Shown here one piece after another: positions 26,458 through 35,563 of a stretch of 64,000 bases of DNA (positions within the stretch are counted from its first letter, which is position 1; each line of letters begins with the position of its first letter). A model generated the notes under the pieces. That model was not told where the DNA came from, did not search any database, and saw only the letters and a list, made by a program, of their open reading frames with translations. Source of the stretch: a virus. A program made the translations under genes and the position numbers. The stretch covers positions 16,509-80,508 of the IMG/VR virus record IMGVR_UViG_3300010367_000050. One strand, given 5' to 3'.

Positions 26458-26458
26458 G

Positions 26459-26947
26459 TTAGCAATCCTTTATGAAGTAGGCACCGGCCTGTACAATGTA
26501 ACCTTCTGACGGCCAGCAGTCTCCAGAGACAATCGACTGTAGGTACGCTGGCGGAATGGGCTCCTGCTGGAAGAACACGTTCTCAGCAGCTTCGTACATC
26601 ACAAGTTCTTCAGTCCACAGAGGCAACAGAACCTTGTACAGGGAAGACACATTCTGGAATTCTACTTGGGCGGGTCCAGCGCCAGCCTTAGCCAGGACGC
26701 GGCCGGAAAACAGCTTGTTCACTACACCAATCACACTGATGGCGGCACGGAGAGCAATCATAACCTTCTGACGTTCATCAAGACGTGTCTCGTCAAGAGT
26801 GATGGGAGGAACGTCTTCTGGAAACAGGTATGTCCAGTAAAGAGCCATGGCCCCGTTCAACGCCGCTGCTATGTTGTACGAAGGCATCAACGTAGCAACA
26901 TCAGGGATGTATGTCTGAAAGTAATCCTGAAGCGTGAACTGGGCCAT
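26459..26947 (-). CDS. Head-tail adaptor protein candidate
   Basis: 162 residues, GGAG before ATG. Helical (IAAALNGAMALYWTYLFPED, RQKVMIALRAAISVIGVVNKLF), a composition matching the four-helix head-tail adaptors (gp15/gp6-type) that sit on the portal. First gene of the connector run after the capsid region. Function inferred. Confidence 0.58.
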   Translation of the reverse strand: MAQFTLQDYFQTYIPDVATLMPSYNIAAALNGAMALYWTYLFPEDVPPITLDETRLDERQKVMIALRAAISVIGVVNKLFSGRVLAKAGAGPAQVEFQNVSSLYKVLLPLWTEELVMYEAAENVFFQQEPIPPAYLQSIVSGDCWPSEGYIVQAGAYFIKDC

Positions 26948-26970
26948 GGCTTATCTCCGCTGGTTAGGGG

Positions 26971-27450
26971 TTAATTGTCGTCGCCAGATTCTTCTGCCTT
27001 GGCGCTCTTCTTGACCTTCTTGATGGCCTTGCTCTTCTTGGGGCTGTCTTCGTCGTCGTTGAGAGCTTCATCCAGTTCATCCACGTCCTCTTCGTGGTCG
27101 TCGCCAGCCGGAGGGTTGGGGCTCTCATAGAGGTCTTCGGCAGTCTCAACAGGTTCGGTTTCAACGTTCTCACCCTCCTGAACAGCCTTCTCGGATTCAG
27201 CCTCTTCTTTCTTGGCCTTCTTGAGCTCTGCCTTGAGGTCAGCCACGTACTGCTTGGCCTCAGTAAGAGTCATGGGAATCAGACCACCGTTTTGGATCCA
27301 CTGACGCATATGATGGCTGACGGTGCTTTCCACCTTGGCAACCTTTTTGCCAGTGACGTTGATGCCGGTCTGGGTGTCCAGAAAATTGTGCTCGGTGTTG
27401 GCGAGGCGAATCCAGAACGGCGTTTGCAGGTTGTGTGCTTGTTTTGCCAT
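26971..27450 (-). CDS. Small structural-region protein with acidic then basic tail
   Basis: 159 residues, AAGGAG before ATG. The N-terminal ~75 residues are compact and mixed (PFWIRLANTEHNFLDTQTGINVTGKKVA). The rest is low complexity, first acidic (DDHEEDVDELDEALNDDED), then lysine-rich (KKSKAIKKVKKSAK). Reminiscent of capsid-associated or head-vertex proteins with disordered arms, but no family is recognised. Confidence 0.6.
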   Translation of the reverse strand: MAKQAHNLQTPFWIRLANTEHNFLDTQTGINVTGKKVAKVESTVSHHMRQWIQNGGLIPMTLTEAKQYVADLKAELKKAKKEEAESEKAVQEGENVETEPVETAEDLYESPNPPAGDDHEEDVDELDEALNDDEDSPKKSKAIKKVKKSAKAEESGDDN

Positions 27451-27474
27451 CTTTTCCTTCTCCTTGATACTAGA

Positions 27475-27503
27475 AAAGCCCAGAGTTGGAGTCTCTGGGC
27501 TTT
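27475..27503 (-). terminator. Terminator downstream of the major capsid gene
   Basis: AAAGCCCAGAG-ACTCCAA-CTCTGGGCTTT on the minus strand, 11-base perfect stem, followed by TCTAG. It begins 22 bases after the capsid stop. Confidence 0.8.
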
Positions 27504-27524
27504 CCTGTGTTGTGTTCGAGTGGG

Positions 27525-28601
27525 TTAGTACAGAGGCGCCAGGAAGCTGGGGAACGCCGCCGTGCTGGACTTGTCGAGGATAACGCGCGCATCACGGAAC
27601 ACGTTCATGAATCCCGTGGTGGTGGACACGTATGTGGAGTTGATCTGGCGCTGAACAATGCGGTCGGACTCCACGGTGAGCGGAACAGCGGTCAGCTGAA
27701 CGGCGGCCAGGGTGGGGTCAACCATGAGCAGTTGGTTGGCGGGGATGGTGTTATGGGTGTAGGCGTCGATGTCACGCGGAACCGGGGTCTTGGTGTTCAG
27801 GCCCAGTTCGGAGTTGCCCACCTTGGCGGTCTTGCGGAACTCATCCATGTTCAACATGTAGTTGATCATGTCCTCGTTGCCGATAACCTTGGTCCACTTG
27901 CGGTTGCGGAGCGAACCACGTACGAACACCTTGATCAGGTCAGCATAGGTCATCGTGCCGTTGACGGCCACGCCGACTGTGCCCGAAGACTCGGAACCGT
28001 CAGCCTGATCGCCGTTGATGAGAACGCTGATCAGATCGCGGGTCAGGCGCGAACCCAGCTTGATGCCCACATCCTGGAGGAAGATGGATAGCATGGAGAC
28101 GCTGGTGTAACGGATGGCTTCGTCAACCAGTTCCAGGCCGATGCCGCGCTTGCCAATGTGTACGGTCTTCTGACCGTACTTCAGCGAACCCAGTTCCATG
28201 GACTCGCCGGCACCGAGGTCTTTGGGCTCGTTGTTGAGGCCAGTGGTGTCCCAGAACGGGGCAACCTGCGTGGGCTGCGCCACGGTCTCTTCACGGATGA
28301 TGAAGTCACGATAAATGGGGCTGTTGATGAAGCCCTTGCGAATGGCGTCACGGAAAATCTCCGGCACCAGCCAGCGTACGGCCTCGTCTTGGCGGTCCAG
28401 AATCTGGGTGACGGTCACGTTGGTAGGATCAATGGCCAGTTCCTCGTACAGTTTTTCAACTGTATAGGGCGTGGTATTGTCGCAGTCCATCGTGTAGTTG
28501 TCCTTCAGGTGCTGGGACAAAGTAACGTCAAAACCCTTCTGACGCTTCGCCTCCATCTCCTTGTGGAGTTTCTTGGGTGAAAGCTGTTCCTTCCGTTCCA
28601 T
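27525..28601 (-). CDS. Major capsid protein
   Basis: 358 residues from ATG 28601 (AAGGAG ten bases upstream); the frame is open a further 40 codons but those lie in the leader. Contains the HK97-fold elements of large myovirus capsids: long N-arm, DRQDEAVRWLVPEIFRDAI, KYGQKTVHIGKRGIGLELVDEAIRYTSV (spine helix region) and FVRGSLRNRKWTKVIGNEDM. The gene is unusually GC-biased at third positions compared with its neighbours and is followed by a strong terminator, both signs of high expression. Lies downstream of protease/scaffold and decoration genes as in other myoviruses. Confidence 0.88.
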   Translation of the reverse strand: MERKEQLSPKKLHKEMEAKRQKGFDVTLSQHLKDNYTMDCDNTTPYTVEKLYEELAIDPTNVTVTQILDRQDEAVRWLVPEIFRDAIRKGFINSPIYRDFIIREETVAQPTQVAPFWDTTGLNNEPKDLGAGESMELGSLKYGQKTVHIGKRGIGLELVDEAIRYTSVSMLSIFLQDVGIKLGSRLTRDLISVLINGDQADGSESSGTVGVAVNGTMTYADLIKVFVRGSLRNRKWTKVIGNEDMINYMLNMDEFRKTAKVGNSELGLNTKTPVPRDIDAYTHNTIPANQLLMVDPTLAAVQLTAVPLTVESDRIVQRQINSTYVSTTTGFMNVFRDARVILDKSSTAAFPSFLAPLY

Positions 28602-28653
28602 GTTTGCTTGTCTCCTTGAATGAGGTTGAAGTTGCGTTGAGGGTGGGAAGGAA

Positions 28654-29034
28654 CTAGCCCCTGGGGACCACTGAGATGGTTGCGCCGGTGGCTCCACCGT
28701 TGAGAGCGATGCCGAAAGCAAGTGGAATATCCGTGGCGACTGTTGCCGGAGCCGCCGGAATCACTGTGTTTGCGGCAGACATCTTGACATTGTTGCCGGC
28801 AACGACAGCGGTTGCTCCAACCGTGACCTCGAAAATCTGAGCAGCAAAGAGTTCAACAACCACAGTGCCCTTGTACTTGTCGATGGTGATGACGCGGCCA
28901 ATGGCCCGGCCAGTCGTTGCGGTGGTAACCGTGAGGTCGCCGCTGATCTGGACCAGGTCATTCACCGCAGCCGTTGAGATGCTGGCGTGGGTGAAGCTCT
29001 GGGCTACAATCCCCTGACGCTGAAACTTGTTCAT
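28654..29034 (-). CDS. Capsid decoration/cement protein
   Basis: 126 residues. Small beta protein: LVQISGDLTVTTATTGRAIGRVITIDKYKGTVVVELFAAQIFEVTVGATAVVAGNNVKM matches DUF2190-like capsid cement proteins ('G.lv.......~iG~V~~~~~G~v~V~~~g~f~~~a..ai~~Gd~v'). Immediately upstream of the capsid gene. Confidence 0.72.
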   Translation of the reverse strand: MNKFQRQGIVAQSFTHASISTAAVNDLVQISGDLTVTTATTGRAIGRVITIDKYKGTVVVELFAAQIFEVTVGATAVVAGNNVKMSAANTVIPAAPATVATDIPLAFGIALNGGATGATISVVPRG

Positions 29035-29085
29035 GTCTTTGTCTCCTGTTTCAAAGCTGGTTGAGTGTTGTTCGTTCAGTGAATA

Positions 29086-30363
29086 CTAGTCGTGGATGGA
29101 AGCCACACTTGCCGTCACACGACGAGCTTCCAGCTTGGTCTGCTTTGCGGGCTCGGTCACTTCCTGCTTGGACGAACGACGGGAAAGTTCCGTTGCGCCG
29201 CACTTGGTGCAGGACAGAGGAGCAATGGTGTTTGCGCGCTCCGTGTACGAGGTGATGAAGCTCTGGGCTACTTCCAGGGACGCCGTATTGAGCATGGTGC
29301 GCATGGCATCGCTGGCCTTGTCGCCTTCGACCAGATTGTACAGACGCAGGGCTTCGGTGCGACGGTCTTTGACGATGAGCTCCAGGGAGTCCTTGGAAAC
29401 CTTGAGGCCGTCAACTTCCGTCTTCAGGGTGGTGTTCTCGGTTGAGAGCGTGGTGACCTTGGCAGTCTCGGCTGCGAGTTCCGCCGTCTTGGTCTCAGCC
29501 TGAGTCTTGAACGTATCACGTTCCGTGGTCAGAGTCACGATATTGGCGTTGGCGGTTGAAATCTGAGTATTGAAGTTGGCAATCGCGGCGAATACTTCTT
29601 CGTCGCTGGGTGCTTCCTTCTCAAGCTTCAGAACGGCAGCGAGTTTCTTGATATCCAAGGTTTCCTCCAGGGATTGTGAATTGGATGTAGTGCCTGGAAC
29701 AGTGATGGACCCATCTTGACCAATCTGCTTGGCGTACGGGTCTGCTCCCTGCCACACAACACTGTATTCATATGTACGAGTAATCTTGGTGACCAAAGCC
29801 TGTACCATACGGCCATCGACAGTGGAGCCAAGTTTCCACGCAAACTCTTCATCCTTCATCTTTGGATGAGATTTTACGTAGTCGAACTCAATTGTTACAG
29901 AGCCTGAGTTCAGTGCGCCTGAGACCAACCCCCGAGCTACCTTGGGGTCAGCCTTAGAATCAACCTTGAGCATGAAGTTCACACCGTGAGGAACGCCGGG
30001 TGTCTTCTCATCCCAGTAAGCGTCCTGCGTGGTGCCAATCCAGTTATCCACGTTCATGTCGTGGTTCTTGAGGATAACCAGGCTGTTGAACATTCCAACA
30101 GCGTCCTTCAGAGCCTGTCCGTTGTTGTAGCTAAAGTCAATTGCTCCATCACGAACAGTGGTAGCTGACAGCGCACGAAACGGAACAAGGATGTAATCTT
30201 CAGGCTTGACTGTTAGGAAGTCACGAAGCTCAGCCTCACTCATGGAGGAGAAGTCCTGGCTCAGGGACTCCGACAAATGAGCCTTCAAACCCTCAGAGCC
30301 CAGAGGCAGCAGGCTACCGCTCACCTGCATCCTGCCGCGTCCATCTTGTAGACGGATTTTCAT
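29086..30363 (-). CDS. Prohead protease fused to scaffold
   Basis: 425 residues. N-terminal ~220 residues look like an S78-type maturation protease: ILVPFRALSATTVRDGAIDF, LVILKNHDMNVDNWIGTT (catalytic His in KNHD) and VSGALNSGSVTIEFDYV (candidate Ser). Residues ~240-365 are a heptad-rich coiled coil (TERDTFKTQAETKTAELAAETAKVTTL ...), as in scaffold proteins. A CTKC pair lies near residue 386. Protease and scaffold in one chain allows self-removal during head maturation. Catalytic residues are my reading of the motifs, not certain. Confidence 0.75.
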   Translation of the reverse strand: MKIRLQDGRGRMQVSGSLLPLGSEGLKAHLSESLSQDFSSMSEAELRDFLTVKPEDYILVPFRALSATTVRDGAIDFSYNNGQALKDAVGMFNSLVILKNHDMNVDNWIGTTQDAYWDEKTPGVPHGVNFMLKVDSKADPKVARGLVSGALNSGSVTIEFDYVKSHPKMKDEEFAWKLGSTVDGRMVQALVTKITRTYEYSVVWQGADPYAKQIGQDGSITVPGTTSNSQSLEETLDIKKLAAVLKLEKEAPSDEEVFAAIANFNTQISTANANIVTLTTERDTFKTQAETKTAELAAETAKVTTLSTENTTLKTEVDGLKVSKDSLELIVKDRRTEALRLYNLVEGDKASDAMRTMLNTASLEVAQSFITSYTERANTIAPLSCTKCGATELSRRSSKQEVTEPAKQTKLEARRVTASVASIHD

Positions 30364-30503
30364 TTTTCCTTGGTCTCCTTGCCCTTGTCCTTCTTTTCTT
30401 CAGGGGTGAACACCTTATCGGGGTTGTGACGCATGGCCTCACGACCAATAACGCCTGCCTCGTTGGAGCCCACTGTGATCTTCATTGAATTGATCTTTCC
30501 CAT
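30360..30503 (-). CDS. Small hypothetical protein before the protease gene
   Basis: 47 residues, ATG 30503 after GAGGTG, stop overlapping the next ATG (ATGA). Reads MGKINSMKITVGSNEAGVIG ... with a Lys/Glu-rich end. No function assigned; the overlap and ribosome site make it a real gene. Confidence 0.6.
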   Translation of the reverse strand: MGKINSMKITVGSNEAGVIGREAMRHNPDKVFTPEEKKDKGKETKEK

Positions 30504-30550
30504 AATCACCTCACTGTTAGATTGAAAGTTGAAACTAGGCCCTCAAACCA

Positions 30551-31399
30551 TCATTCAACAGAGTACGCCGGTGTTTCATTTTCAGCATAAAAATCCTTGA
30601 ATACTGTACGGTGGCGGCACTCCGGGTGGAATGGGGGCACTTCATAACCGAGGGCTTGTAACTCTGCGTCAGAGGAGTTTTGCAAGTCTTCATAACTGAT
30701 CTTGCCTTTCAAGAACGGCATGAATGATTCATAGTCCTGGCTTTGGGTCAGAGAGTCCAACCGCGACAATGACGACGATAACGTGAATACACGTCCAATC
30801 ATGTTACGGCAAAACTCACAGGTCTTCAGATCGTCAGGGCCAGCAATCTCAAACGTCTGAACATGGGCTTGGCGCATGTTGTTTAGCTGACCAAACACCC
30901 TGGACCTCGACACGGTTGTGTTCACGATCTGACGAATCTTGGCTCTGTCATTGCCTAGTAGGTCTCCAAAAGTGGAGATGAATGCGTCCATCTCCTTACG
31001 GTCAGTTGCGATCGATCTACCGTTTTCAATAAATGCCTTCCGTATGTAATCCATCACCTTGGTCTTCAACTCTTCGCTTTCAACGTACTTGGCAATATAG
31101 CTCTGAGAAGCGAGGTCTAGGAACTTGATGGCACGATAGTCAGGGAGACGCAGAAACGAGCGAGGCAATTGTGAATCAGAGGCCACCAAAGCCCTGTAAA
31201 TCTCCGAAGTCTGTGACGCTATCATGTTCTTGAACCGGCGAGAGTTCAACTTGATGCCGTATTCCTGGGTCAAAATGGAGTACAAGCTATTGGATATCTG
31301 CGTAAGGTCAGCCGGATTGAGCTCAGCTGAGCCAAGATAGTGTATGATTCTATCAAAGGCCGAGGCTTCGGCGTCATCGAGTTGTGCCAGAATTATGCT
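30551..31399 (-). CDS. MuF-type head morphogenesis protein, read by +1 frameshift from portal
   Basis: 282 codons if joined at 31399. Contains the SPP1 gp7/Mu gpF signature: RVFGQLNNMRQAHVQTFEI, TCEFCRNMIGRVF and PPFHPECRHRTVF (the C..C...H.ECRH zinc-like core). From the upstream in-frame TAA to codon 38 there is no ATG or GTG; the first usable codon is TTG 31285, with no ribosome site and after ~38 well-formed residues (ILAQLDDAEASAFDRIIHYL...). A prfB-like site at the portal stop leads exactly into this frame. By family it is an ejected or capsid-internal protein next to the portal. Confidence 0.75.
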   Translation of the reverse strand, partial: SIILAQLDDAEASAFDRIIHYLGSAELNPADLTQISNSLYSILTQEYGIKLNSRRFKNMIASQTSEIYRALVASDSQLPRSFLRLPDYRAIKFLDLASQSYIAKYVESEELKTKVMDYIRKAFIENGRSIATDRKEMDAFISTFGDLLGNDRAKIRQIVNTTVSRSRVFGQLNNMRQAHVQTFEIAGPDDLKTCEFCRNMIGRVFTLSSSLSRLDSLTQSQDYESFMPFLKGKISYEDLQNSSDAELQALGYEVPPFHPECRHRTVFKDFYAENETPAYSVE

Positions 31400-31412
31400 A
31401 AAGATACCTCCG
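31397..31412 (-). promoter_or_regulatory. prfB-like +1 frameshift signal at portal stop
   Basis: On the minus strand the portal frame ends CGG AGG TAT CTT TAG C. The E. coli prfB signal is AGG GGG TAT CTT TGA C. Shine-Dalgarno-like GGAGG, the same three-base spacing, the same CTT slip codon and a stop followed by C are all present; only the stop differs (TAG, read by RF1). Slipping CTT to TTT puts the ribosome in the MuF frame at AGC. Confidence 0.75.
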
Positions 31413-32990
31413 ATATTTGGATTTTAGTTCGTCTTCCTGTTTGGACAGAGACACAGGCGGCATTCCAGCATCCGTGCGAAGCGTGTTGAGTACCTCAATA
31501 GGAGTGTCCCGCTTGAAGTAGTATTGCTTCATCTCCTTGTTGTAGGCGAACTGAACAGACGCTTGTTCCTTGGGCTGCTTTTTCTTGGGGTTCTTTGGGG
31601 TGTTGTCTGTCTTTCCACCGGTACTCGGGCGTTGATCCAGGTTCTTGTCTTGAGCATTCGGGTCCACACGGGGTTCAGCTTGGTCAGGCACAGCATAACC
31701 AAGTCTGTTTGCCTTCTCCGTCTGGTCAATGACGCCACCGTTGTACAGAGCTTCGGCGTTGGCGATGTCGATCATCTCAGCCTGAGCCTTCTGAAGGTTA
31801 CTCAAGGCCTGTGATTCGTTGAAGCCTACGCAAACTTGCGCTGTGATGCCAGCCATTAGCAAGTCCAAGCCCCATCCAAAGTCCAAGCTCTTACCCACTA
31901 GTCTCTGATAGTTGGTAAGCTGAGACACCATCTTGGAGTGCACCACGCTGGCATATGTTTCTGTAGTGCTGTACGTTCTGCCGTGCATGGCGGGGTCTGC
32001 CATGATCGCAGAGAACAGCTGTTCCTCGTTCATCTTGAACAGATCGTTGATGCCGCGCACGTCACTAGTGACACTCTTCACGTCGAACTCAAACGCACCC
32101 TGAAACCCAGCGGCGATGCCGTCTCCAAAGGAAGTCTTCAGGTTATCTGTAACCTGGTTCAAATAGGCCAAGCAGCGAGCAGTGTATCTGTCCTGATTCT
32201 CACCGGGGTTCTGTTTTGGAGGAGTGACCTTGTAAGTCATCAGACCCATGATACCAACCTTCTTGATAACCTTGTTGATGTTACGAAGCATCGCCTGCTG
32301 TAGAGCTACCGGCTGGAGAGCAGCAATGAATGGAGGAACAGCGTATGGGCTGTCTTCGATAGTCTCAGCGTTGGCGTAGAAGTAGGTCTTGAGGTTGAGC
32401 TTTACAGCGTTGCGGTAGTTATCCAAGGCCAAGACAGTGTTACGGGGAACCTGCACGGGATAATATCCCATACCGTCCTGCCTAGGTACCCACCGAATGT
32501 CTCGCACGGGTACAAAGAACACTTTGTCAATACCAGATAGATTGTTGGTAGGCACCCACTCAGTGGAGATAGCTCCCATGCGAGCGACCTGAGCAAAGAT
32601 ACCGTTGATCAGTCCGTCTGGGCCTCCGCCAAACGGATACATGACGTCAGCGCGGTCGCGGATACGCTGTACCGCAGCTTCGATCACTGTGTCACTCTCG
32701 CCCTTGACGCTCAACAGATGACCCGTGTTCCCTAGTTGCACGATGTGACCCACAGCCTGCCGGATATCGGGATTGATCAGGCTGAGATTGGCGATGGCTT
32801 CATAGATAGCGATAGGCCACTTGCGGGGCAGAGTGAAGTCATACTCACCCTTCAACTCTGAGATTAGCAGTCCAGGGTCATCAGGTGCCGATACGCGAGT
32901 GACAGGCAGTCCACTAACGTCCGTTGTCTGCGTCACTGACTTCGTTGTATTTTTGGCTCGAAGCCCTGTTATCCAATCTCGAAATCCCAT
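31398..32990 (-). CDS. Portal protein
   Basis: 530 residues, AGGAG before ATG. LISELKGEYDFTLPRKWPIAIYEAI ... NPDIRQAVGHIVQLGNTGH, then GLINGIFAQVARMGAISTEWVPT and the late NLQKAQAEMIDIANAEALYNGGVIDQTEKANRLGY segment are the pattern of myovirus portals. It forms the dodecameric DNA channel of the head. Its stop is embedded in a +1 frameshift signal that would add the MuF protein as a C-terminal domain (812 residues in total). Confidence 0.87.
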   Translation of the reverse strand: MGFRDWITGLRAKNTTKSVTQTTDVSGLPVTRVSAPDDPGLLISELKGEYDFTLPRKWPIAIYEAIANLSLINPDIRQAVGHIVQLGNTGHLLSVKGESDTVIEAAVQRIRDRADVMYPFGGGPDGLINGIFAQVARMGAISTEWVPTNNLSGIDKVFFVPVRDIRWVPRQDGMGYYPVQVPRNTVLALDNYRNAVKLNLKTYFYANAETIEDSPYAVPPFIAALQPVALQQAMLRNINKVIKKVGIMGLMTYKVTPPKQNPGENQDRYTARCLAYLNQVTDNLKTSFGDGIAAGFQGAFEFDVKSVTSDVRGINDLFKMNEEQLFSAIMADPAMHGRTYSTTETYASVVHSKMVSQLTNYQRLVGKSLDFGWGLDLLMAGITAQVCVGFNESQALSNLQKAQAEMIDIANAEALYNGGVIDQTEKANRLGYAVPDQAEPRVDPNAQDKNLDQRPSTGGKTDNTPKNPKKKQPKEQASVQFAYNKEMKQYYFKRDTPIEVLNTLRTDAGMPPVSLSKQEDELKSKYRRYL

Positions 32991-33032
32991 CGTTGTCTCC
33001 TAATCTAGTCCATACTGTAAAGGTTCAAGGCA

Positions 33033-34658
33033 CTAACTGAACAATACCGGTAGGTTCACTGAATGCTTGTAGCGGGCTCTTGCTAGCTGTGCTATCAACC
33101 AGGCCAACACCAAGTCGTCGTTGTACCCGTCATTAGCTCTTGGGTTAGGCTTGCGAGTTTCCTGAAAATTGAACACCAACATCTCGTTGAGCAAACGCAA
33201 ACTGTTTATGAGAAGAACTGCTTCAGGAATATGCCCTTTCTGGCGTAATTCCTCATGCTCTCTGATGAGCTCTTCACCTGCTGAGATAAGTACCGGGCGG
33301 TTGGCTGAGGTCGTGGTAAATCCAACAATCAGTGTCTCTTCATTGGTAACCGTTTGAGTGTTCGCCTCTTCATCGATGGTAGCATCTTCCTTGATGTAAG
33401 TGTACAGATTGGGATAGTTCTTGTCAATCATCTTCTGTACAGTTACAAGACCAACACCGTTCCGCTCGATTACAACCTGTCCCCAGTTGTAGTACTTTCC
33501 AATAGCGAACAGATACGACGCAAACACGTTTGGCTTGCAATGAACCCGCATCTCTGCCGCTTGCTCGCCGGTCTCCCACTCCACTACTTGTATAGCATGA
33601 AAATCACTTCCGTCTCCAGTAGCGGAGTCCGCTCCAATGATGTATAGCTTTCCAGGAACAGGCTTCTTGAAGATGTACAGCCCCTCGGCCTTCTTCCCAT
33701 AAAGTCCATCGTAGTCATCAAATCTCTCTGGGGCATACAACACTTTACCAATTTTACGAGTGCGAAGCACCTCAGACCAATCAGATAAAATGGTAGTGTC
33801 GAACACAGGACGGCCAGAGTTCAAAAAGTCGCAGTCAACCTCCTGAGCGCATAGTGCCGGGCCAAGTTCCCGCCTCTGCATAGCATACCACTTCTCATCC
33901 CGCTCAGGGTGCATCTTCCAATGAAGCCTTATGGGATTGAAGTCTGACAGCTTACCTACGGCGTCTCTCCACTTGCCAGCAAACCAATTGCCTAGGCCAT
34001 TAGCTGTAGAGATAGCAATGGCTTGTCCGCCCGTCGACAGAGTGGGAAAAGCCGCACCCCAAATCTTGTCAATCCACCTTACAAAGGCAGCTTCGTCAAT
34101 GATCAGAAGTGATAGACCTTCTGAACGGCCTGCCTCTTCAGAAGTCGGCACAGACATGATTCTGGAGTTGTTCTCGAACACAATTGTACTGGTGTTCCAC
34201 TGCGCTGCGAGAGGGCCTTTTAGCCACAACGGTAAATGACGGTAGGCATACTTGATTTTGTCGAGGAAGCGTTTCGCAGTCTCTTCCTTGATCGAGATGA
34301 TGACCACGGTCTTATCCGCACGAAACATCGCGTACCAGAGAGCAAATAGAGCTACAAGCCAGGATAGTCCCATCTGACGAGGCTTCAACACGATGTTGAA
34401 GACGTGAAGCAGAAACTGCTTCAGAGCAATCCTCTGGAAGGGATACAGCTTCATAGGGATACGGCCCTTGACTGGGTCTTGTATGTAGCAGTAATTATGT
34501 ATGAAATGAATGGGGTTGGCCGCACACCGTAGCCACTCCTCGACCTCTGGACCCTTTGGGTCTCTACCAGGTAGTTCAGAGAATCCCCACGATAACCGCG
34601 TGGAGTCAAACTCTATCTCATATTTTTTGATCTTGATCTTGCCTAGCAGCTTTTTCAC
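33033..34658 (-). CDS. terL: Terminase large subunit, T4 gp17-like
   Basis: 541 residues, GTG start 34658 after AGGAAAGG. Walker A-like KPRQMGLSW (~92-100), Walker B with catalytic Glu LLIIDEAAF (~185), then the RNase H-like nuclease: IIGADSATGDGSDFHA, VIERNGVGLVTV and NDGYNDDLVLAWLIA. Pumps DNA into the prohead and cuts concatemers; T4-type terminases usually package headfuls. Overlaps the upstream gene by four bases. Confidence 0.95.
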   Translation of the reverse strand: MKKLLGKIKIKKYEIEFDSTRLSWGFSELPGRDPKGPEVEEWLRCAANPIHFIHNYCYIQDPVKGRIPMKLYPFQRIALKQFLLHVFNIVLKPRQMGLSWLVALFALWYAMFRADKTVVIISIKEETAKRFLDKIKYAYRHLPLWLKGPLAAQWNTSTIVFENNSRIMSVPTSEEAGRSEGLSLLIIDEAAFVRWIDKIWGAAFPTLSTGGQAIAISTANGLGNWFAGKWRDAVGKLSDFNPIRLHWKMHPERDEKWYAMQRRELGPALCAQEVDCDFLNSGRPVFDTTILSDWSEVLRTRKIGKVLYAPERFDDYDGLYGKKAEGLYIFKKPVPGKLYIIGADSATGDGSDFHAIQVVEWETGEQAAEMRVHCKPNVFASYLFAIGKYYNWGQVVIERNGVGLVTVQKMIDKNYPNLYTYIKEDATIDEEANTQTVTNEETLIVGFTTTSANRPVLISAGEELIREHEELRQKGHIPEAVLLINSLRLLNEMLVFNFQETRKPNPRANDGYNDDLVLAWLIAQLARARYKHSVNLPVLFS

Positions 34659-35563
34659 TGGCCTTTCCTCTCATTGATGCCGATCTGCATAATCTCATCG
34701 TCCTCATCGGTCATCTGTATGGCTTTAGGCACAGCTAAGTCTCCAGCCCTGCGTGCAGACGGCAAAACCCCAGCGAATTCCTTGGATACAAACTCTTGAA
34801 GCATTTTCACCGGCATTACATTGAGATTGTTGTTATTGATGACCAGCGAATGAGCCTTTACAATAGCCTGAAGCTTGGCTCCTGAGCCGGTGATCTTGAA
34901 CAGGTCATCCATGCCCTTTGTGGCTCTGTTGGCCATATCAAGAGCAGCTAAGGCAGCGCTGTACATTGATGCACGGTCTCTTCCTGTTAGAGCATCAATC
35001 TTTACATTTGAGGCTATCTTGCCGTCTTTCCTCATCTGTATGAGCTCTTTAGTCTGAGCGTCAGACCGTTCAATGTCGTTGCGTATAATGTTGAATAACG
35101 CCAACGCCCGGCCTCTGTCCTGAAACCGCATCTCCATCAAGGCAAAAGCCAGAGCAGGCAAATCGCGCTCGTCATTTCCCAAAAAGAATTTGGAGTGCTG
35201 ATCCTTCAATTCCTTGATGTCAATCTGGACGGTCTTCAATGGTACGTTCAAACACTTGGCTAGTTCTGACTCAGTAACCAGAACACCATTATGGGTGTGG
35301 CCGTTCATCATCCAGGCACGAACCTCTTCCCGTCGCATCTGGGTGTGCTCGCCTTTGGCCATTGCCTCGTCACCTGTGATTGCCATTTCACTGTACATGG
35401 CTGCTACATGCTGCTCATGACGTGCCGGGGTCAGACGGGGTTCTCTCACAATCTGTTCGGGAGGTAACACCTGAGCCTGCGGAGCCTCAACGGGCTTCTT
35501 TTTCTTGACTTTCTTAGCCTTTTTGCCAAGGGAATCCACTCCACGCAATGCTACTAGTGCCAT
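34655..35563 (-). CDS. Terminase small subunit candidate
   Basis: 302 residues from ATG 35563 (GGAG six bases upstream; another ATG lies 12 bases earlier). Contains a helix-turn-helix-like stretch LVTESELAKCLNVPLKTVQIDIKEL (~95-120) and a helical body (ERSDAQTKELIQMRKDGKI ...), ending acidic. Directly upstream of TerL and overlapping it, the usual place of the small subunit that recognises DNA for packaging. It is larger than most TerS proteins, and the name rests on position plus the HTH. Confidence 0.65.
   Translation of the reverse strand: MALVALRGVDSLGKKAKKVKKKKPVEAPQAQVLPPEQIVREPRLTPARHEQHVAAMYSEMAITGDEAMAKGEHTQMRREEVRAWMMNGHTHNGVLVTESELAKCLNVPLKTVQIDIKELKDQHSKFFLGNDERDLPALAFALMEMRFQDRGRALALFNIIRNDIERSDAQTKELIQMRKDGKIASNVKIDALTGRDRASMYSAALAALDMANRATKGMDDLFKITGSGAKLQAIVKAHSLVINNNNLNVMPVKMLQEFVSKEFAGVLPSARRAGDLAVPKAIQMTDEDDEIMQIGINERKGQ

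Noticed and set aside
31285-31287. TTG as the start of the MuF gene
   Set aside because: No ribosome site, and 38 upstream codons encode sensible protein; frameshifting explains more.
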